In this document: positions 1-6,860 of the stretch, piece by piece
Position numbering within the stretch: the first letter of the stretch is position 1
Layout of the letters: every line of letters starts with the position of its first letter
Source of the DNA: Candidatus Melainabacteria bacterium
GTDB lineage: Bacteria; Cyanobacteriota; Vampirovibrionia; Obscuribacterales; Obscuribacteraceae
Assembly (NCBI GenBank): GCA_003175915.1
Contig: PSRH01000021.1
Location: 1-10,210 of the forward strand
Length of the DNA: 10,210 bases
Direction: 5' to 3'
Position numbers and translations under genes: made by a program
Notes under the pieces: generated by a model
What the model saw: only the letters and a program-made list of their open reading frames with translations
What the model was told of the DNA's origin: nothing
Databases searched by the model: none

Positions 1-59
1 GGTTGGCAGTTAGGTGGGCGTATTAGGCGCTCTCCGGCTCAAACTTATGCACGTCCGCT

Positions 60-80
60 GGCGTGCCGCTTTGGTGCGCC
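60..80 (+). other. Stem-loop just upstream of the SDR ribosome binding site
   Basis: GGCGTGCC (60-67) can pair with GGTGCGCC (73-80) around the 5-base loop GCTTT, giving an 8-bp stem that includes two G-U pairs. It ends one base before the GGGAGGAG ribosome binding site at 82-89, so in the transcript it would sit directly against the ribosome landing site. It has no T-run and so is not a simple terminator. It may be a leader structure or chance in a GC-rich stretch. The first 97 bases hold no gene that I can support. Confidence 0.3.
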
Positions 81-97
81 CGGGAGGAGATTTAAAC

Positions 98-850
98 ATG
101 CCTGTTTCCAAAAAGCGATTGGCTGTGGTAACCGGAGGAAATCGGGGTCTGGGATTTGAAACGAGCAGGCAGCTGGCGGCGAAGGGTTTGAAAGTTGTTC
201 TGACAAGCCGCGATCCAAAAAAAGGAAAACTGGCAGCGCAGACACTGAGCCAAGAAGGACTTGATGTGGTTTCTTATCCACTCGACATAACTGATTCTGA
301 GAGCATGTGCAGTTTGGTTATTCAATTGCAACGCGACTTTGGACGAGTCGATGTCCTCGTCAATAATGCCGCCGTACTTCTCGATACAACAGTCAAAAAT
401 CACTATGACGAGCGCGATTTCGGTCCAGGTGAAGGCAGTGTCCTCACAGTGACACGCTCGACGATGGAAGAGACCATGAGTGTTAATGTTTACGGACCAC
501 TGTTGTTAAGCCAGCTAATCGTGCCAATGATGAAAGACCTCAAATATGGTCGCATCGTCAATGTCTCAAGTAATTTCGGACAACTGAGTAACATCGCTGG
601 ACAATGGCCTGCTTACCGAATTTCTAAAGTTGCACTTAATGCGGTGACTGGCGTTTTTGCTGATGAGATCAAAGGGTACAACATACTTATAAACTCTGCT
701 GATCCCGGTTGGGCCAAAACCGACATGGGAGGGCCTGGTGCGCCCTTGGCTCCCGAGGAAGCTGTAGACACAATCGTTTGGCTGAGCACACTGCCTGACG
801 ATGGACCTTCTGGCAAATTTTTCAGAAAGCGCCGAGTAATTGCCTGGTGA
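98..850 (+). CDS. Classical SDR-family oxidoreductase (carbonyl reductase-like)
   Basis: A cytosolic NAD(P)-dependent short-chain dehydrogenase/reductase of 250 residues, the usual size for classical SDRs. Visible motifs: cofactor-binding TGGNRGLG at residues 12-19 (TGxxxGxG); LD at 62-63, near the adenine ring; NNAA at 89-92; active-site Asn130; VSS at 156-158 supplying the catalytic Ser; Tyr173 and Lys177 in YRISK; and PGWAKTDM at 203-210, the loop that closes over the cofactor. The stretch between NNAA and Asn130 and the ending FFRKRRVIAW resemble the carbonyl reductase (CBR1-like) branch. R38 after the second beta strand (TSRD) hints at NADPH preference. The ATG at 98 is chosen because GGGAGGAG (82-89) precedes it by 8 bases; an upstream in-frame GTG at 14 adds an Arg-rich, non-conserved extension and has no such site. 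A transporter gene follows 36 bp downstream on the same strand, so the two are probably co-transcribed. The substrate cannot be read from the sequence. Confidence 0.93.
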   Translation: MPVSKKRLAVVTGGNRGLGFETSRQLAAKGLKVVLTSRDPKKGKLAAQTLSQEGLDVVSYPLDITDSESMCSLVIQLQRDFGRVDVLVNNAAVLLDTTVKNHYDERDFGPGEGSVLTVTRSTMEETMSVNVYGPLLLSQLIVPMMKDLKYGRIVNVSSNFGQLSNIAGQWPAYRISKVALNAVTGVFADEIKGYNILINSADPGWAKTDMGGPGAPLAPEEAVDTIVWLSTLPDDGPSGKFFRKRRVIAW

Positions 851-886
851 TGTTTGGACAACTCCGCTTGCACCAAAGGAGCCACC

Positions 887-1807
887 ATGTTAGCGCCACA
901 AATACCACCTAATGTGATACTAAATGTTTCCATTTGCGTAGCCTTGCTCTGTTACGGCTTGTGGGGCATTTTCGATAAGAAAGCCCTGGAGAAGGCGTCC
1001 TCTCGGGAAGTCGTCCTGACCTTGTACCTGGCGCGTTTGATCAATCTTCCAACCACCATCGCAATTCTGTTTACAATGTGTCCTGGTTGGCACCTGTCAT
1101 GGCCTTTGATTTTCTGGGCATTTTGCGCCTCAGCCAGTGCATTCACCTCAACTATCGCCTACACAGTAGCCATGAGTTTGTGCGAAGCAAGCTACGTGTT
1201 GGGAGTGACCGCCAGTTACAGTATCGTCTTTCAATTTCTCGCTATGTTCTGGCTTGGCGAACCCGTTATCCGCGAACGTCTAATCGGGGCGGCAATCATA
1301 ACTACGGGTGTGGCCGTGATCGGAGCGTCAAGAAACAAGGCAATACCTTTCCCGAAAGGAAAGAAATTGGCTATTGCCATCACCTCTCTTGTTTTGGCCA
1401 CGTTCTTCTGGGGTCTCACTGGCATTTTTGACAAGCGAGCCATCTTAATCGGACATCCATTCGAAGTCGCTCTTGCCCAGGGAATTTGCGATCTGGTTTT
1501 GATTGTCGGTCTGTTTTGCTACCATTTCAAAACCGAGGGAATCAACCTGCGTTTGACAAATGCTCAAACATGGAAATTCTGTTCACTTTCGGCGTTAGCC
1601 TGGCTAATTGGGAATTATTGCTACTATTTTGCTTTCGCGGTCGGCAGCGCTTCTTATGTCATTGCCATAACAAGTGCCTATCCGCTGGTGATGTATCTTT
1701 TTGCCCTCTTGCTTTTAAAAGAATCGATGAACCGACAGCGCCTATTCGGCATAGCACTGGTGACTCTCGGTACCATACTTGTGCAGTTCACACAATCGCA
1801 AATCTAG
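887..1807 (+). CDS. EamA/DMT-superfamily inner-membrane transporter
   Basis: A 306-residue integral membrane protein with about ten hydrophobic helices, the standard form of the drug/metabolite transporter (DMT, EamA) superfamily, which exports or imports small metabolites. The two halves are clearly duplicated: GLWGIFDKKAL (24-34) matches GLTGIFDKRAI (176-186); ASYV at 101-104 matches ASYV at 255-258; and the GEPVIRERLIGA region (124-135) matches LKESMNRQRLFG (277-288). Each pair is offset by about 153 residues. The charged loop around residues 149-160 (RNKAIPFPKGKK) joins the halves. The ATG at 887 is preferred because AAAGGAG (875-881) precedes it with 5-base spacing; an in-frame TTG at 854 would add 11 hydrophilic residues and lacks such a site. 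The gene follows the SDR by 36 bp, suggesting an operon in which the transporter might handle a substrate or product of the reductase. That link is inference. The substrate is unknown. Confidence 0.93.
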   Translation: MLAPQIPPNVILNVSICVALLCYGLWGIFDKKALEKASSREVVLTLYLARLINLPTTIAILFTMCPGWHLSWPLIFWAFCASASAFTSTIAYTVAMSLCEASYVLGVTASYSIVFQFLAMFWLGEPVIRERLIGAAIITTGVAVIGASRNKAIPFPKGKKLAIAITSLVLATFFWGLTGIFDKRAILIGHPFEVALAQGICDLVLIVGLFCYHFKTEGINLRLTNAQTWKFCSLSALAWLIGNYCYYFAFAVGSASYVIAITSAYPLVMYLFALLLLKESMNRQRLFGIALVTLGTILVQFTQSQI

Positions 1808-1830
1808 TGCAATGGATGTTAGGGGCAGGT

Positions 1831-1925
1831 TAAGCGTCAGTTGTAATCCCTTGAATTTACCGGACATCGCTGTGGATGCGTGCTAGTCTGACGCTAATGA
1901 GCGTTTATGCCGCAAGAATTTGCGG
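1831..1925. promoter_or_regulatory. Gap with two inverted repeats upstream of the ferritin-like gene
   Basis: The 141 bases between the transporter stop (1807) and the ATG at 1949 hold two inverted repeats. AGCGTCAG (1833-1840) is the exact reverse complement of CTGACGCT (1888-1895), 47 bases apart. CCGCAA (1910-1915) and TTGCGG (1920-1925) flank the 4-base loop GAAT, forming a compact 6-bp hairpin 23 bases ahead of the start codon. TGCTAGTCT at 1881-1889 could be an extended -10 element, but no convincing -35 is seen. The arms could be an operator pair or a leader hairpin controlling the ferritin-like gene; neither is followed by a T-run that would mark a terminator. Confidence 0.35.
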
Positions 1926-1948
1926 ATGCCCATTATGGCGAGGTAACA

Positions 1949-2737
1949 ATGGCTACACAGCAACTGCCCAGAAACGAAATCGACAGCTTAACTGCTGATC
2001 CAAGAAATGGCACATTTTCATCCGCTCAATGGCTACTGTATTTCCAGGACAACAAAAAAAGTCGTGCTGATATCAAATTCACAAATGACATTTCCGTTCC
2101 CTTTTCCATGCGGGCACCGCTGATTCGATCATTGCAGCGCTTTCAAATCGGCGAGACTGGTGAAGGAAAGCACTTGCGGAAGTATGCGCGGATGACGAAA
2201 GATCCGACGTATGAGGAGTGCATTGATCTCTTTATCAAAGAAGAGCAGTATCATGCCCTTGTGCTGGCGCAGATAATTCAATCGATGGATGGAACACTTC
2301 TCTCCTGGCATTGGACGGATCTCGCCTTTATTGTGCTCAGACGCATGCTAGGTCTTAAGACTGAGATCTTTATTCTGTTGATTGCGGAAATTATCGGAAA
2401 GTGCTTTTACAATGCCTGCGCGAACAAACTGGACGATCCGCGGTTGAGAGATGCTTTTGCCCTCATCGTGCTTGACGAAATTGGACATCTTGAATTTCAC
2501 TGCGATTTTCTCCGAGAGCAGATGAAAGGCTATCCAAAAGGCATAACGCAAGTGTGCTATTTCTTCTGGTCCATTCTCTTCTTGACGGCATGTTTTGTCT
2601 TTATGGCTGATCACAAGCGCGCCCTGGAAGCTCTCACAGTGCGCCCGCGAGATTTTCTGGAAGACTGTTCGCGGAGTTTCCGTCGTGCGGCAATGAAGGC
2701 CGACATGGTGCCTTACGTTCAAACACAATTGCCGTGA
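1949..2737 (+). CDS. Ferritin-like di-iron protein of unknown function
   Basis: A 262-residue, mostly helical protein. It carries the spacing of carboxylate-bridged di-iron proteins (ferritin-like superfamily): Glu69 or Glu72 in the first helix, Glu99-x-x-His102 (EQYH) in the second, Glu147 in the third, and Glu177-x-x-His180 (EIGH) in the fourth, with His184 one turn on. Families with this set store iron, or use O2 to oxidise or desaturate a substrate; which applies here is unknown. The segments around 139-150 and 199-218 are strongly hydrophobic, so membrane association or a lipid-binding pocket is possible. The ATG at 1949 is preferred: AGG at 1941-1943 lies 5 bases upstream, and the alternative ATG at 1907 would put the CCGCAA/TTGCGG hairpin inside the coding region and add 14 non-conserved residues. 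The site is weak, so the start is less certain than the reading frame. The stop is one base from the convergent TPR gene's stop. Confidence 0.85.
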   Translation: MATQQLPRNEIDSLTADPRNGTFSSAQWLLYFQDNKKSRADIKFTNDISVPFSMRAPLIRSLQRFQIGETGEGKHLRKYARMTKDPTYEECIDLFIKEEQYHALVLAQIIQSMDGTLLSWHWTDLAFIVLRRMLGLKTEIFILLIAEIIGKCFYNACANKLDDPRLRDAFALIVLDEIGHLEFHCDFLREQMKGYPKGITQVCYFFWSILFLTACFVFMADHKRALEALTVRPRDFLEDCSRSFRRAAMKADMVPYVQTQLP

Positions 2738-2738
2738 T

Positions 2739-5144
2739 TTATTTCTGACGGAATTCGTTCATCAAATTCCGGCGTTCTGCCTGTGAGAGCAGTTTGTTGC
2801 TGGCTAGATATCTCTCGGCTGTCGCTCCAGTATCGTCGACTACTTTGCTATCCGCTCCACGATCTAGCAAATATCGGATGACCCCATATCTGGCAAATTC
2901 CGAGGCGTACATCAAGGGCGTGCGGCTACCTACTTTGTAGTTGTAATCTGGATTGTTATAGAGCGCTTCCTTCGTTTCTTCGACACTCTTCATGGGATGG
3001 CCGATCCGCGCCCCGGCCGCCAATAGTTCTTTGATGGAATCAAGGGAATTGAATTGCGCCGCCTGGATAAGGGCCGTTTTTCCAAGCAAATTGGCCTCGT
3101 TCACGTCGGCGCCAGCCTTGAGCAGCAAAGCCACAACTTCGGGGCGCCGTACGGCTGTGAAGAGCGCTGGCTCTCTGTCACCGGTTAATGGTGCGCCTTT
3201 CTTTATAAGCCAATCAATCGTTTCAGTGGAGCCGTTATTGAGAATTGCCAGGCGAAGCGCGTCTTTAAGTTCATCTTTAGTGAAGCTCCTGTTGCCGATC
3301 ATTTGCTGTGCCTGAATCAGAGTCAAATTGCCTTTGCGAAACGTTCTATATACTGGGCTCGCTTCTGCTTCGTCAATCAAACTGGGCGGGTATTCCCCCA
3401 AATAACGAGCATTAATCTCAGCTATGGCTCTCCCGGCACACAATCGTGCTTTGGACTGAGCAAAACCGAAATGGGCTACATAGTGTTTGGCTAGCGCCGC
3501 TTCAGCTTCTCGCGTGGACTGAAGCCACTGCTGATACTTGACCTTATTCCAGAGTTCCTGATTGGACCAAACCTCCAGGTACCGATCTAACTTCGGGTCA
3601 ATGTGTGGAGCACCTTCACCCTTAGTGGAAAGATACGCTTGCGGACCGATCGACGCCTTCATCATTGAAAGGTTCTGATTTCGGCCCCACGCGCTCGCAA
3701 TCGTGCCTTGAGATCCAGGGGCCGGATTTCCAGACATCTCATCAATAAGTTTTTCGAATTTAGCTACAGCGGGAATGTGACGGATGTGGTGCTTTTGGTT
3801 GAATGCAATATTTGGATAGCCATCTCTCAATGAACCCCACCAAGATTGAAAGCCCTCAAACGCAGCTTGTGGATGATCTGCGAATATTGATTCCGGTACG
3901 TTGCCACTTAACGGATCTGCCTCAGTCAGGAAGCGCATGTGTTGCAAGAGCAAGAACAAACTATTGTAATGGTAGTGTTGATTGCTTTCGATGGCGCCAA
4001 GTGAGCCCTCAGATGCGAGAGCTTCGATAGCTTCATTCATTAACCTGTCCACCCTCTTCGAGCGGTTGGGAACGGCAACTTTCCCTGTGAAATAAAGGTA
4101 GGCAAGATAGACTTTAGCCGAAGGGATAGCCAATGTTTTCAACCTTTGCTCCGCCCATTGCGGATTCGTATCCAAACAATCGATAGCCCCTTGCAAGTGA
4201 TCGCGATCGTGAGTTGCTCTAAACCGCTCTAGTTCATTTGCTTCTGCTTTGTGTCCCTGTCGAATAAGGTTGTGTAGATAATTCGCATACTGCGTTTTGT
4301 CAAACCAGCAACCGGAGGCTAATCTGGCTTTAGCGCGTTCAAGACGTACTTCGCGAAGTTGAGCTGCTTTGCCTGATTGTTTTTGCCTTTCATACAACAG
4401 CAATAATCTGTTAAGCGCGCCTTCTCCACCGAATTCGAACGCAACTCCTTGTATGATATCTATTTGATAAGCACGCTCCCACTGTTGCTCCGCTTGGCGA
4501 TATTTCTTCTCGTCAAAATACAAGCTTCCCAGGCCGGAGCATGCGATTGAAACCAAAGAGCTGTCCTCACCTTGCATGCTCTCAGCTTTTTCAAGGACGG
4601 TCTTATAGGTTTCTTCAGCCTTGCTCCAGTTGTGCGCACTGTGGTAACAACGAGCCAGTTCGTTCATCTCGGATAAAACTGGTGTTGGCTCATCCTCCTT
4701 ATTTTTCTCGAGTATGAGAAGGGCGCTTTTGAACACATTTTCTGCCTGAGGAAAAAGCTTTTGTGCTGTGAGACAACGTGCTTCACTTGCCAGTGCGTAC
4801 GCAGTTTCTATTGATTCCTTTCCGGTTGTCGACTCCAGGATTTCTACCACTTTGATGCGCCAGCCTAATGCAGCTTCAGGATGTCCCAGCGTTTCTTCAA
4901 CGCCCGCCAGGTTGCCATATATAGTCGCCAGTTCACTTTCGGTCGGCTTTAGCGTTTGTGCCTTTGCCAGAGCCTTTAGCCAGACAGCCTTTGCCTTTTG
5001 GTAATCGCCATGGTCATTTAGTCTGATTGCCATGTCATCCAACTGCTTCCAAGACTCGGCGTTTGAACTAGCCGGAACCGATCCCTGTGCCAGATATACG
5101 AAAGCGAAGAGTATCGCGAGGAGCCGTGCTGGTTTCTTGACCAT
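2739..5144 (-). CDS. Exported TPR / Sel1-like / ankyrin repeat protein
   Basis: An 801-residue protein that begins with a typical Sec signal peptide: MVKKPAR, a hydrophobic core at 8-19 and probable cleavage after AQG near residue 21. Residues 32-275 form five to six tetratricopeptide repeats of about 40 residues with small residues at the helix-packing positions, for example the unit at 68-106. Residues 340-376 (AKVYLAYLYFTGK and following) look like a degenerate Sel1-type repeat. The middle, 380-620, has no recognised fold; it is rich in Trp, His and Gln. Residues 625-785 are ankyrin repeats (LLLKAGADVNEAN at 649-661; RTPLMYASE at 737-745; LLDRGAD at 785-21 to 785-15, i.e. about 755-781 for the last unit region), with a roughly 25-residue insertion near 712-736. 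No enzyme motif is visible, so a periplasmic or surface protein-protein scaffold is the likely role; the partner is unknown. AAGGAGGACA (complement of 5151-5160) precedes the ATG with good spacing. Confidence 0.9.
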   Translation of the reverse strand: MVKKPARLLAILFAFVYLAQGSVPASSNAESWKQLDDMAIRLNDHGDYQKAKAVWLKALAKAQTLKPTESELATIYGNLAGVEETLGHPEAALGWRIKVVEILESTTGKESIETAYALASEARCLTAQKLFPQAENVFKSALLILEKNKEDEPTPVLSEMNELARCYHSAHNWSKAEETYKTVLEKAESMQGEDSSLVSIACSGLGSLYFDEKKYRQAEQQWERAYQIDIIQGVAFEFGGEGALNRLLLLYERQKQSGKAAQLREVRLERAKARLASGCWFDKTQYANYLHNLIRQGHKAEANELERFRATHDRDHLQGAIDCLDTNPQWAEQRLKTLAIPSAKVYLAYLYFTGKVAVPNRSKRVDRLMNEAIEALASEGSLGAIESNQHYHYNSLFLLLQHMRFLTEADPLSGNVPESIFADHPQAAFEGFQSWWGSLRDGYPNIAFNQKHHIRHIPAVAKFEKLIDEMSGNPAPGSQGTIASAWGRNQNLSMMKASIGPQAYLSTKGEGAPHIDPKLDRYLEVWSNQELWNKVKYQQWLQSTREAEAALAKHYVAHFGFAQSKARLCAGRAIAEINARYLGEYPPSLIDEAEASPVYRTFRKGNLTLIQAQQMIGNRSFTKDELKDALRLAILNNGSTETIDWLIKKGAPLTGDREPALFTAVRRPEVVALLLKAGADVNEANLLGKTALIQAAQFNSLDSIKELLAAGARIGHPMKSVEETKEALYNNPDYNYKVGSRTPLMYASEFARYGVIRYLLDRGADSKVVDDTGATAERYLASNKLLSQAERRNLMNEFRQK

Positions 5145-5150
5145 GTTAAT

Positions 5151-5176
5151 TGTCCTCCTTACCTTCGATTATTGTA
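5151..5176 (-). promoter_or_regulatory. Strong ribosome binding site and possible -10 for the TPR/ankyrin gene
   Basis: On the - strand AAGGAGGACA (5160 to 5151) is close to a perfect anti-16S match, and its AGGAGG core lies 9 bases from the ATG at 5144; it fixes the start. TACAAT (complement of 5171-5176) is one base from the TATAAT consensus and would give a very short leader. No clear -35 lies at the usual distance, so the promoter part is tentative while the ribosome binding site is firm. Confidence 0.5.
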
Positions 5177-5237
5177 GGCACCGTGGTTTAAGGAGCCGTT
5201 ATTCCAAGGCAAGTAATGAGTTAACACGTAGAATGAT

Positions 5238-5252
5238 TTGCGATCGTCGCAA
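5238..5252. other. Inverted repeat TTGCGA-TCG-TCGCAA between the MaoC and TPR genes
   Basis: A perfect 6-bp inverted repeat with a 3-base centre lies in the 139-bp gap, about 31 bases beyond the MaoC stop and about 94 bases ahead of the TPR/ankyrin start (both genes on the - strand). It could be an operator for the TPR gene or a weak RNA hairpin ending the MaoC transcript. The - strand sequence after it (ATCATTC) is not a clear U-tract, which argues against a standard terminator. Confidence 0.3.
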
Positions 5253-5283
5253 GTTGGTCCGGCTTGTTGCATGGTGACCGTGG

Positions 5284-5745
5284 TCAGGGCCGTTTGGGCA
5301 CAATCATTTTGCCGGTAAAACTCTGAACAATCTCGTCACGTTGATTACGAGTTTGCATGCGAAAGATCACCGTGCCTCGTTCCGGTCGAGAACGAGAAGG
5401 TGTAATCCCTAACACCTCGCATTCCACTCTCAACACATCACCGGGACGTGTCGGTCGCGGCCAGCTTATTTCTCCTCCTAGCCCGATAGCACCGCCGGCA
5501 AGCGGCGGCCCGCCAGTGACGAGCAATTTCATACTAATGGCAGCCGTATGCCAACCACTGGCCACCAGTTCGCCGAAAAATGAATCTTTGGCAGCCGCTT
5601 CATCAAGATGAAATGGTTGCGGATCATACTTGCCGGCAAATTCTTTGATCTCTGCCGCTTCGATCTTGTACGTGCCACTGACGAAGCGTTGACCGACGGT
5701 GAGATCGTCTAGATAAAGCCGTTCGCCTATCTCTTGCTTTGACAC
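5284..5745 (-). CDS. MaoC-like hotdog-fold acyl-CoA/ACP dehydratase (hydratase)
   Basis: A 153-residue protein, typical for single-domain MaoC/(R)-specific enoyl-CoA hydratases. These add water across, or remove it from, the C2-C3 double bond of acyl chains carried on CoA or ACP. The hydratase-2 motif is intact: FAGKYDPQPFHLD at residues 36-48, with catalytic Asp41 and His46, followed by FFGELVASGWHTA (56-68), the conserved Gly-Trp segment of the family. LYLDDLTVGQRF (10-21) is the usual N-terminal strand of the domain. The start is GTG at 5745-5743, supported by GAGGAGA (complement of 5756-5762) about 10 bases upstream. It faces away from the Ku gene, so the 196-bp gap between them must hold at least its promoter. 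The TPR/ankyrin gene lies 139 bp downstream in the same direction, though that gene has its own ribosome binding site and possible promoter. The natural substrate is unknown; fatty-acid, PHA-related or aromatic degradation roles are all possible in this family. Confidence 0.92.
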   Translation of the reverse strand: MSKQEIGERLYLDDLTVGQRFVSGTYKIEAAEIKEFAGKYDPQPFHLDEAAAKDSFFGELVASGWHTAAISMKLLVTGGPPLAGGAIGLGGEISWPRPTRPGDVLRVECEVLGITPSRSRPERGTVIFRMQTRNQRDEIVQSFTGKMIVPKRP

Positions 5746-5772
5746 TGGAAAAATTCTCCTCGATTACCCCTT

Positions 5773-5811
5773 TATGATATATGCGCAGGTAGGTATGATA
5801 TATGGCATATA
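5773..5811. promoter_or_regulatory. AT-rich direct repeat and palindrome in the MaoC/Ku divergent region
   Basis: TATGATATATG occurs at 5773-5783 and again at 5794-5804. The copies start 21 bases apart, two turns of B-DNA, so a protein could bind both on one face. The second copy runs into the palindrome TATATG-G-CATATA (5799-5811). TATGAT in each copy also resembles a + strand -10 element. The cluster is 28-66 bases ahead of the MaoC start and 131 bases or more ahead of the Ku start, so it more likely serves MaoC or both. The remainder of the gap up to 5926 shows no other clear element. Confidence 0.4.
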
Positions 5812-5941
5812 GGCATTAACAAGCACGGCATTTTGTGCCTGAACACGTACATAAGTCTGTTTGTTGTTGCCGCTGAGCTAGAAACATGCCCGTTAGATAT
5901 CCGTCTGTCCTGTAATCCACAGATTTAAAGAGGTACTTCAC

Positions 5942-6844
5942 ATGCCGGGAAGAGCGCTATGGACTGGAATAGTCACATTTGGGCTGGTCAGTATCCCTAT
6001 AAAACTCTACACGGCGACCGAAAGCAAGTCCGTGTCGTTCAATCAGATTCACGGCAAGTGCAAGACAAAGATCCAAGAGCGGCGCTGGTGCCCTCATTGC
6101 GAGCGCATGGTGGAGTGGGAAGAAATCGAAAAGGGCTTTGAGTACGCCAAAGGCGAATTCATTCCCATCACTAAGGAAGATTTGGAATCGATTCCTCTCC
6201 CTTCAAAAAACACGATTGCCGTTCAGTCGTTTGTGAAGATTAGCGAAATTGATCCGGTTTATTTTGAAAAGAGCTATTACGTTGAGCCAGAGGAGAACGC
6301 ACTTAGACCATTTGCTCTCTTCCTGCAGACTCTGATCGACAAAGACATGGTCGGTATTGGCTCTTTCACGATTCGCACTAAAGAACGCCTCTGCTGTCTG
6401 CGTCCAGTTGGCGGAACGCTTCTTATCGACACGCTTTTGTACCCTGATGAGATCAAGGTTGATTTAAATGCCAAAGTGCCCGCCGCCAAACTTTCTCTCC
6501 AGGAGAAGAAGATGGCCGCAAGCCTTGTCGATATGATGGCTCAACCTTTTGATCCAGAAAATTTCAAGGACCATTACCGCGAGGCGCTGGAGAAGCTCAT
6601 TGAAGCGAAGCTCGAAGGTGTTGAGATAGAAAAGCCAACTCCGGGCAAAGCCGGCACAACGGATTTGATGGAGTCGCTGCGTAGATCTCTTGGTGTCATT
6701 GAGGGCGGCAAGAAGGCTGGTACGGCGGCCAAGGTCAGCGGTAGAAAGGTTGCCAGTGAACGGCACGTACGCCTGGTCAAATCGGAAGAAAAATCGAAGA
6801 AAGGCGCCAAGTCGAAAAAAGCAAAGAGCCGCAAAGCAGGCTAG
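5942..6844 (+). CDS. ku: Prokaryotic Ku, DNA double-strand-break end-binding protein
   Basis: Bacterial Ku forms a homodimeric ring that threads onto broken DNA ends and recruits the ligase LigD for non-homologous end joining. This 300-residue protein follows the family closely: MPGRALWTGIVTFGLVSIPI (1-20), FNQIH (33-37), the WCPHCERMV segment (49-57) with Cys40, Cys50 and Cys53, KGFEYAKGEF (64-73), KSYYVEPE (110-117) and the DLMESLRRSL stretch (241-250), the C-terminal segment linked with LigD recruitment in bacterial Ku. Residues 255-300 are a Lys/Arg/Ser-rich disordered tail (KSKKGAKSKKAKSRKAG at 284-300), seen in some bacterial Ku proteins and thought to bind DNA. The ATG at 5942 has AAAGAGG (5927-5933) 8 bases upstream. 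No LigD, ligase or polymerase domain is present in this window, so the repair partner must lie elsewhere or be a different ligase. The next genes on the strand have no known repair role. Confidence 0.97.
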   Translation: MPGRALWTGIVTFGLVSIPIKLYTATESKSVSFNQIHGKCKTKIQERRWCPHCERMVEWEEIEKGFEYAKGEFIPITKEDLESIPLPSKNTIAVQSFVKISEIDPVYFEKSYYVEPEENALRPFALFLQTLIDKDMVGIGSFTIRTKERLCCLRPVGGTLLIDTLLYPDEIKVDLNAKVPAAKLSLQEKKMAASLVDMMAQPFDPENFKDHYREALEKLIEAKLEGVEIEKPTPGKAGTTDLMESLRRSLGVIEGGKKAGTAAKVSGRKVASERHVRLVKSEEKSKKGAKSKKAKSRKAG

Positions 6845-6860
6845 AGCTCATCGGTGCTTA

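Noticed and set aside
14..97. GTG-initiated N-terminal extension of the SDR gene
   Set aside because: The extension is Arg/Leu-rich, unlike SDR N-termini, and the ATG at 98 has a strong ribosome binding site and starts the protein just ahead of the cofactor-binding motif.
854..886. TTG start for the transporter
   Set aside because: It adds 11 hydrophilic residues without a ribosome binding site, whereas the ATG at 887 has AAAGGAG at proper spacing.
1907..1948. Upstream ATG for the ferritin-like gene
   Set aside because: No ribosome binding site is visible before it, and it would place a hairpin inside the coding region; the ATG at 1949 is modestly better.
2348..2728. Open - strand frame of 126 codons opposite the ferritin-like gene
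   Set aside because: It is antisense to a coding region with full di-iron motifs and has no domain-like pattern.
5357..5611. Open + strand frame opposite the MaoC gene
   Set aside because: A Pro/Ser-rich shadow of the hydratase gene with no ribosome binding site.
5860..5900. Sigma-70 promoter for Ku built from TTGTTG and TAGATA
   Set aside because: The spacer would be well over 19 bases for every pairing tried, so no credible -35/-10 pair could be fixed.
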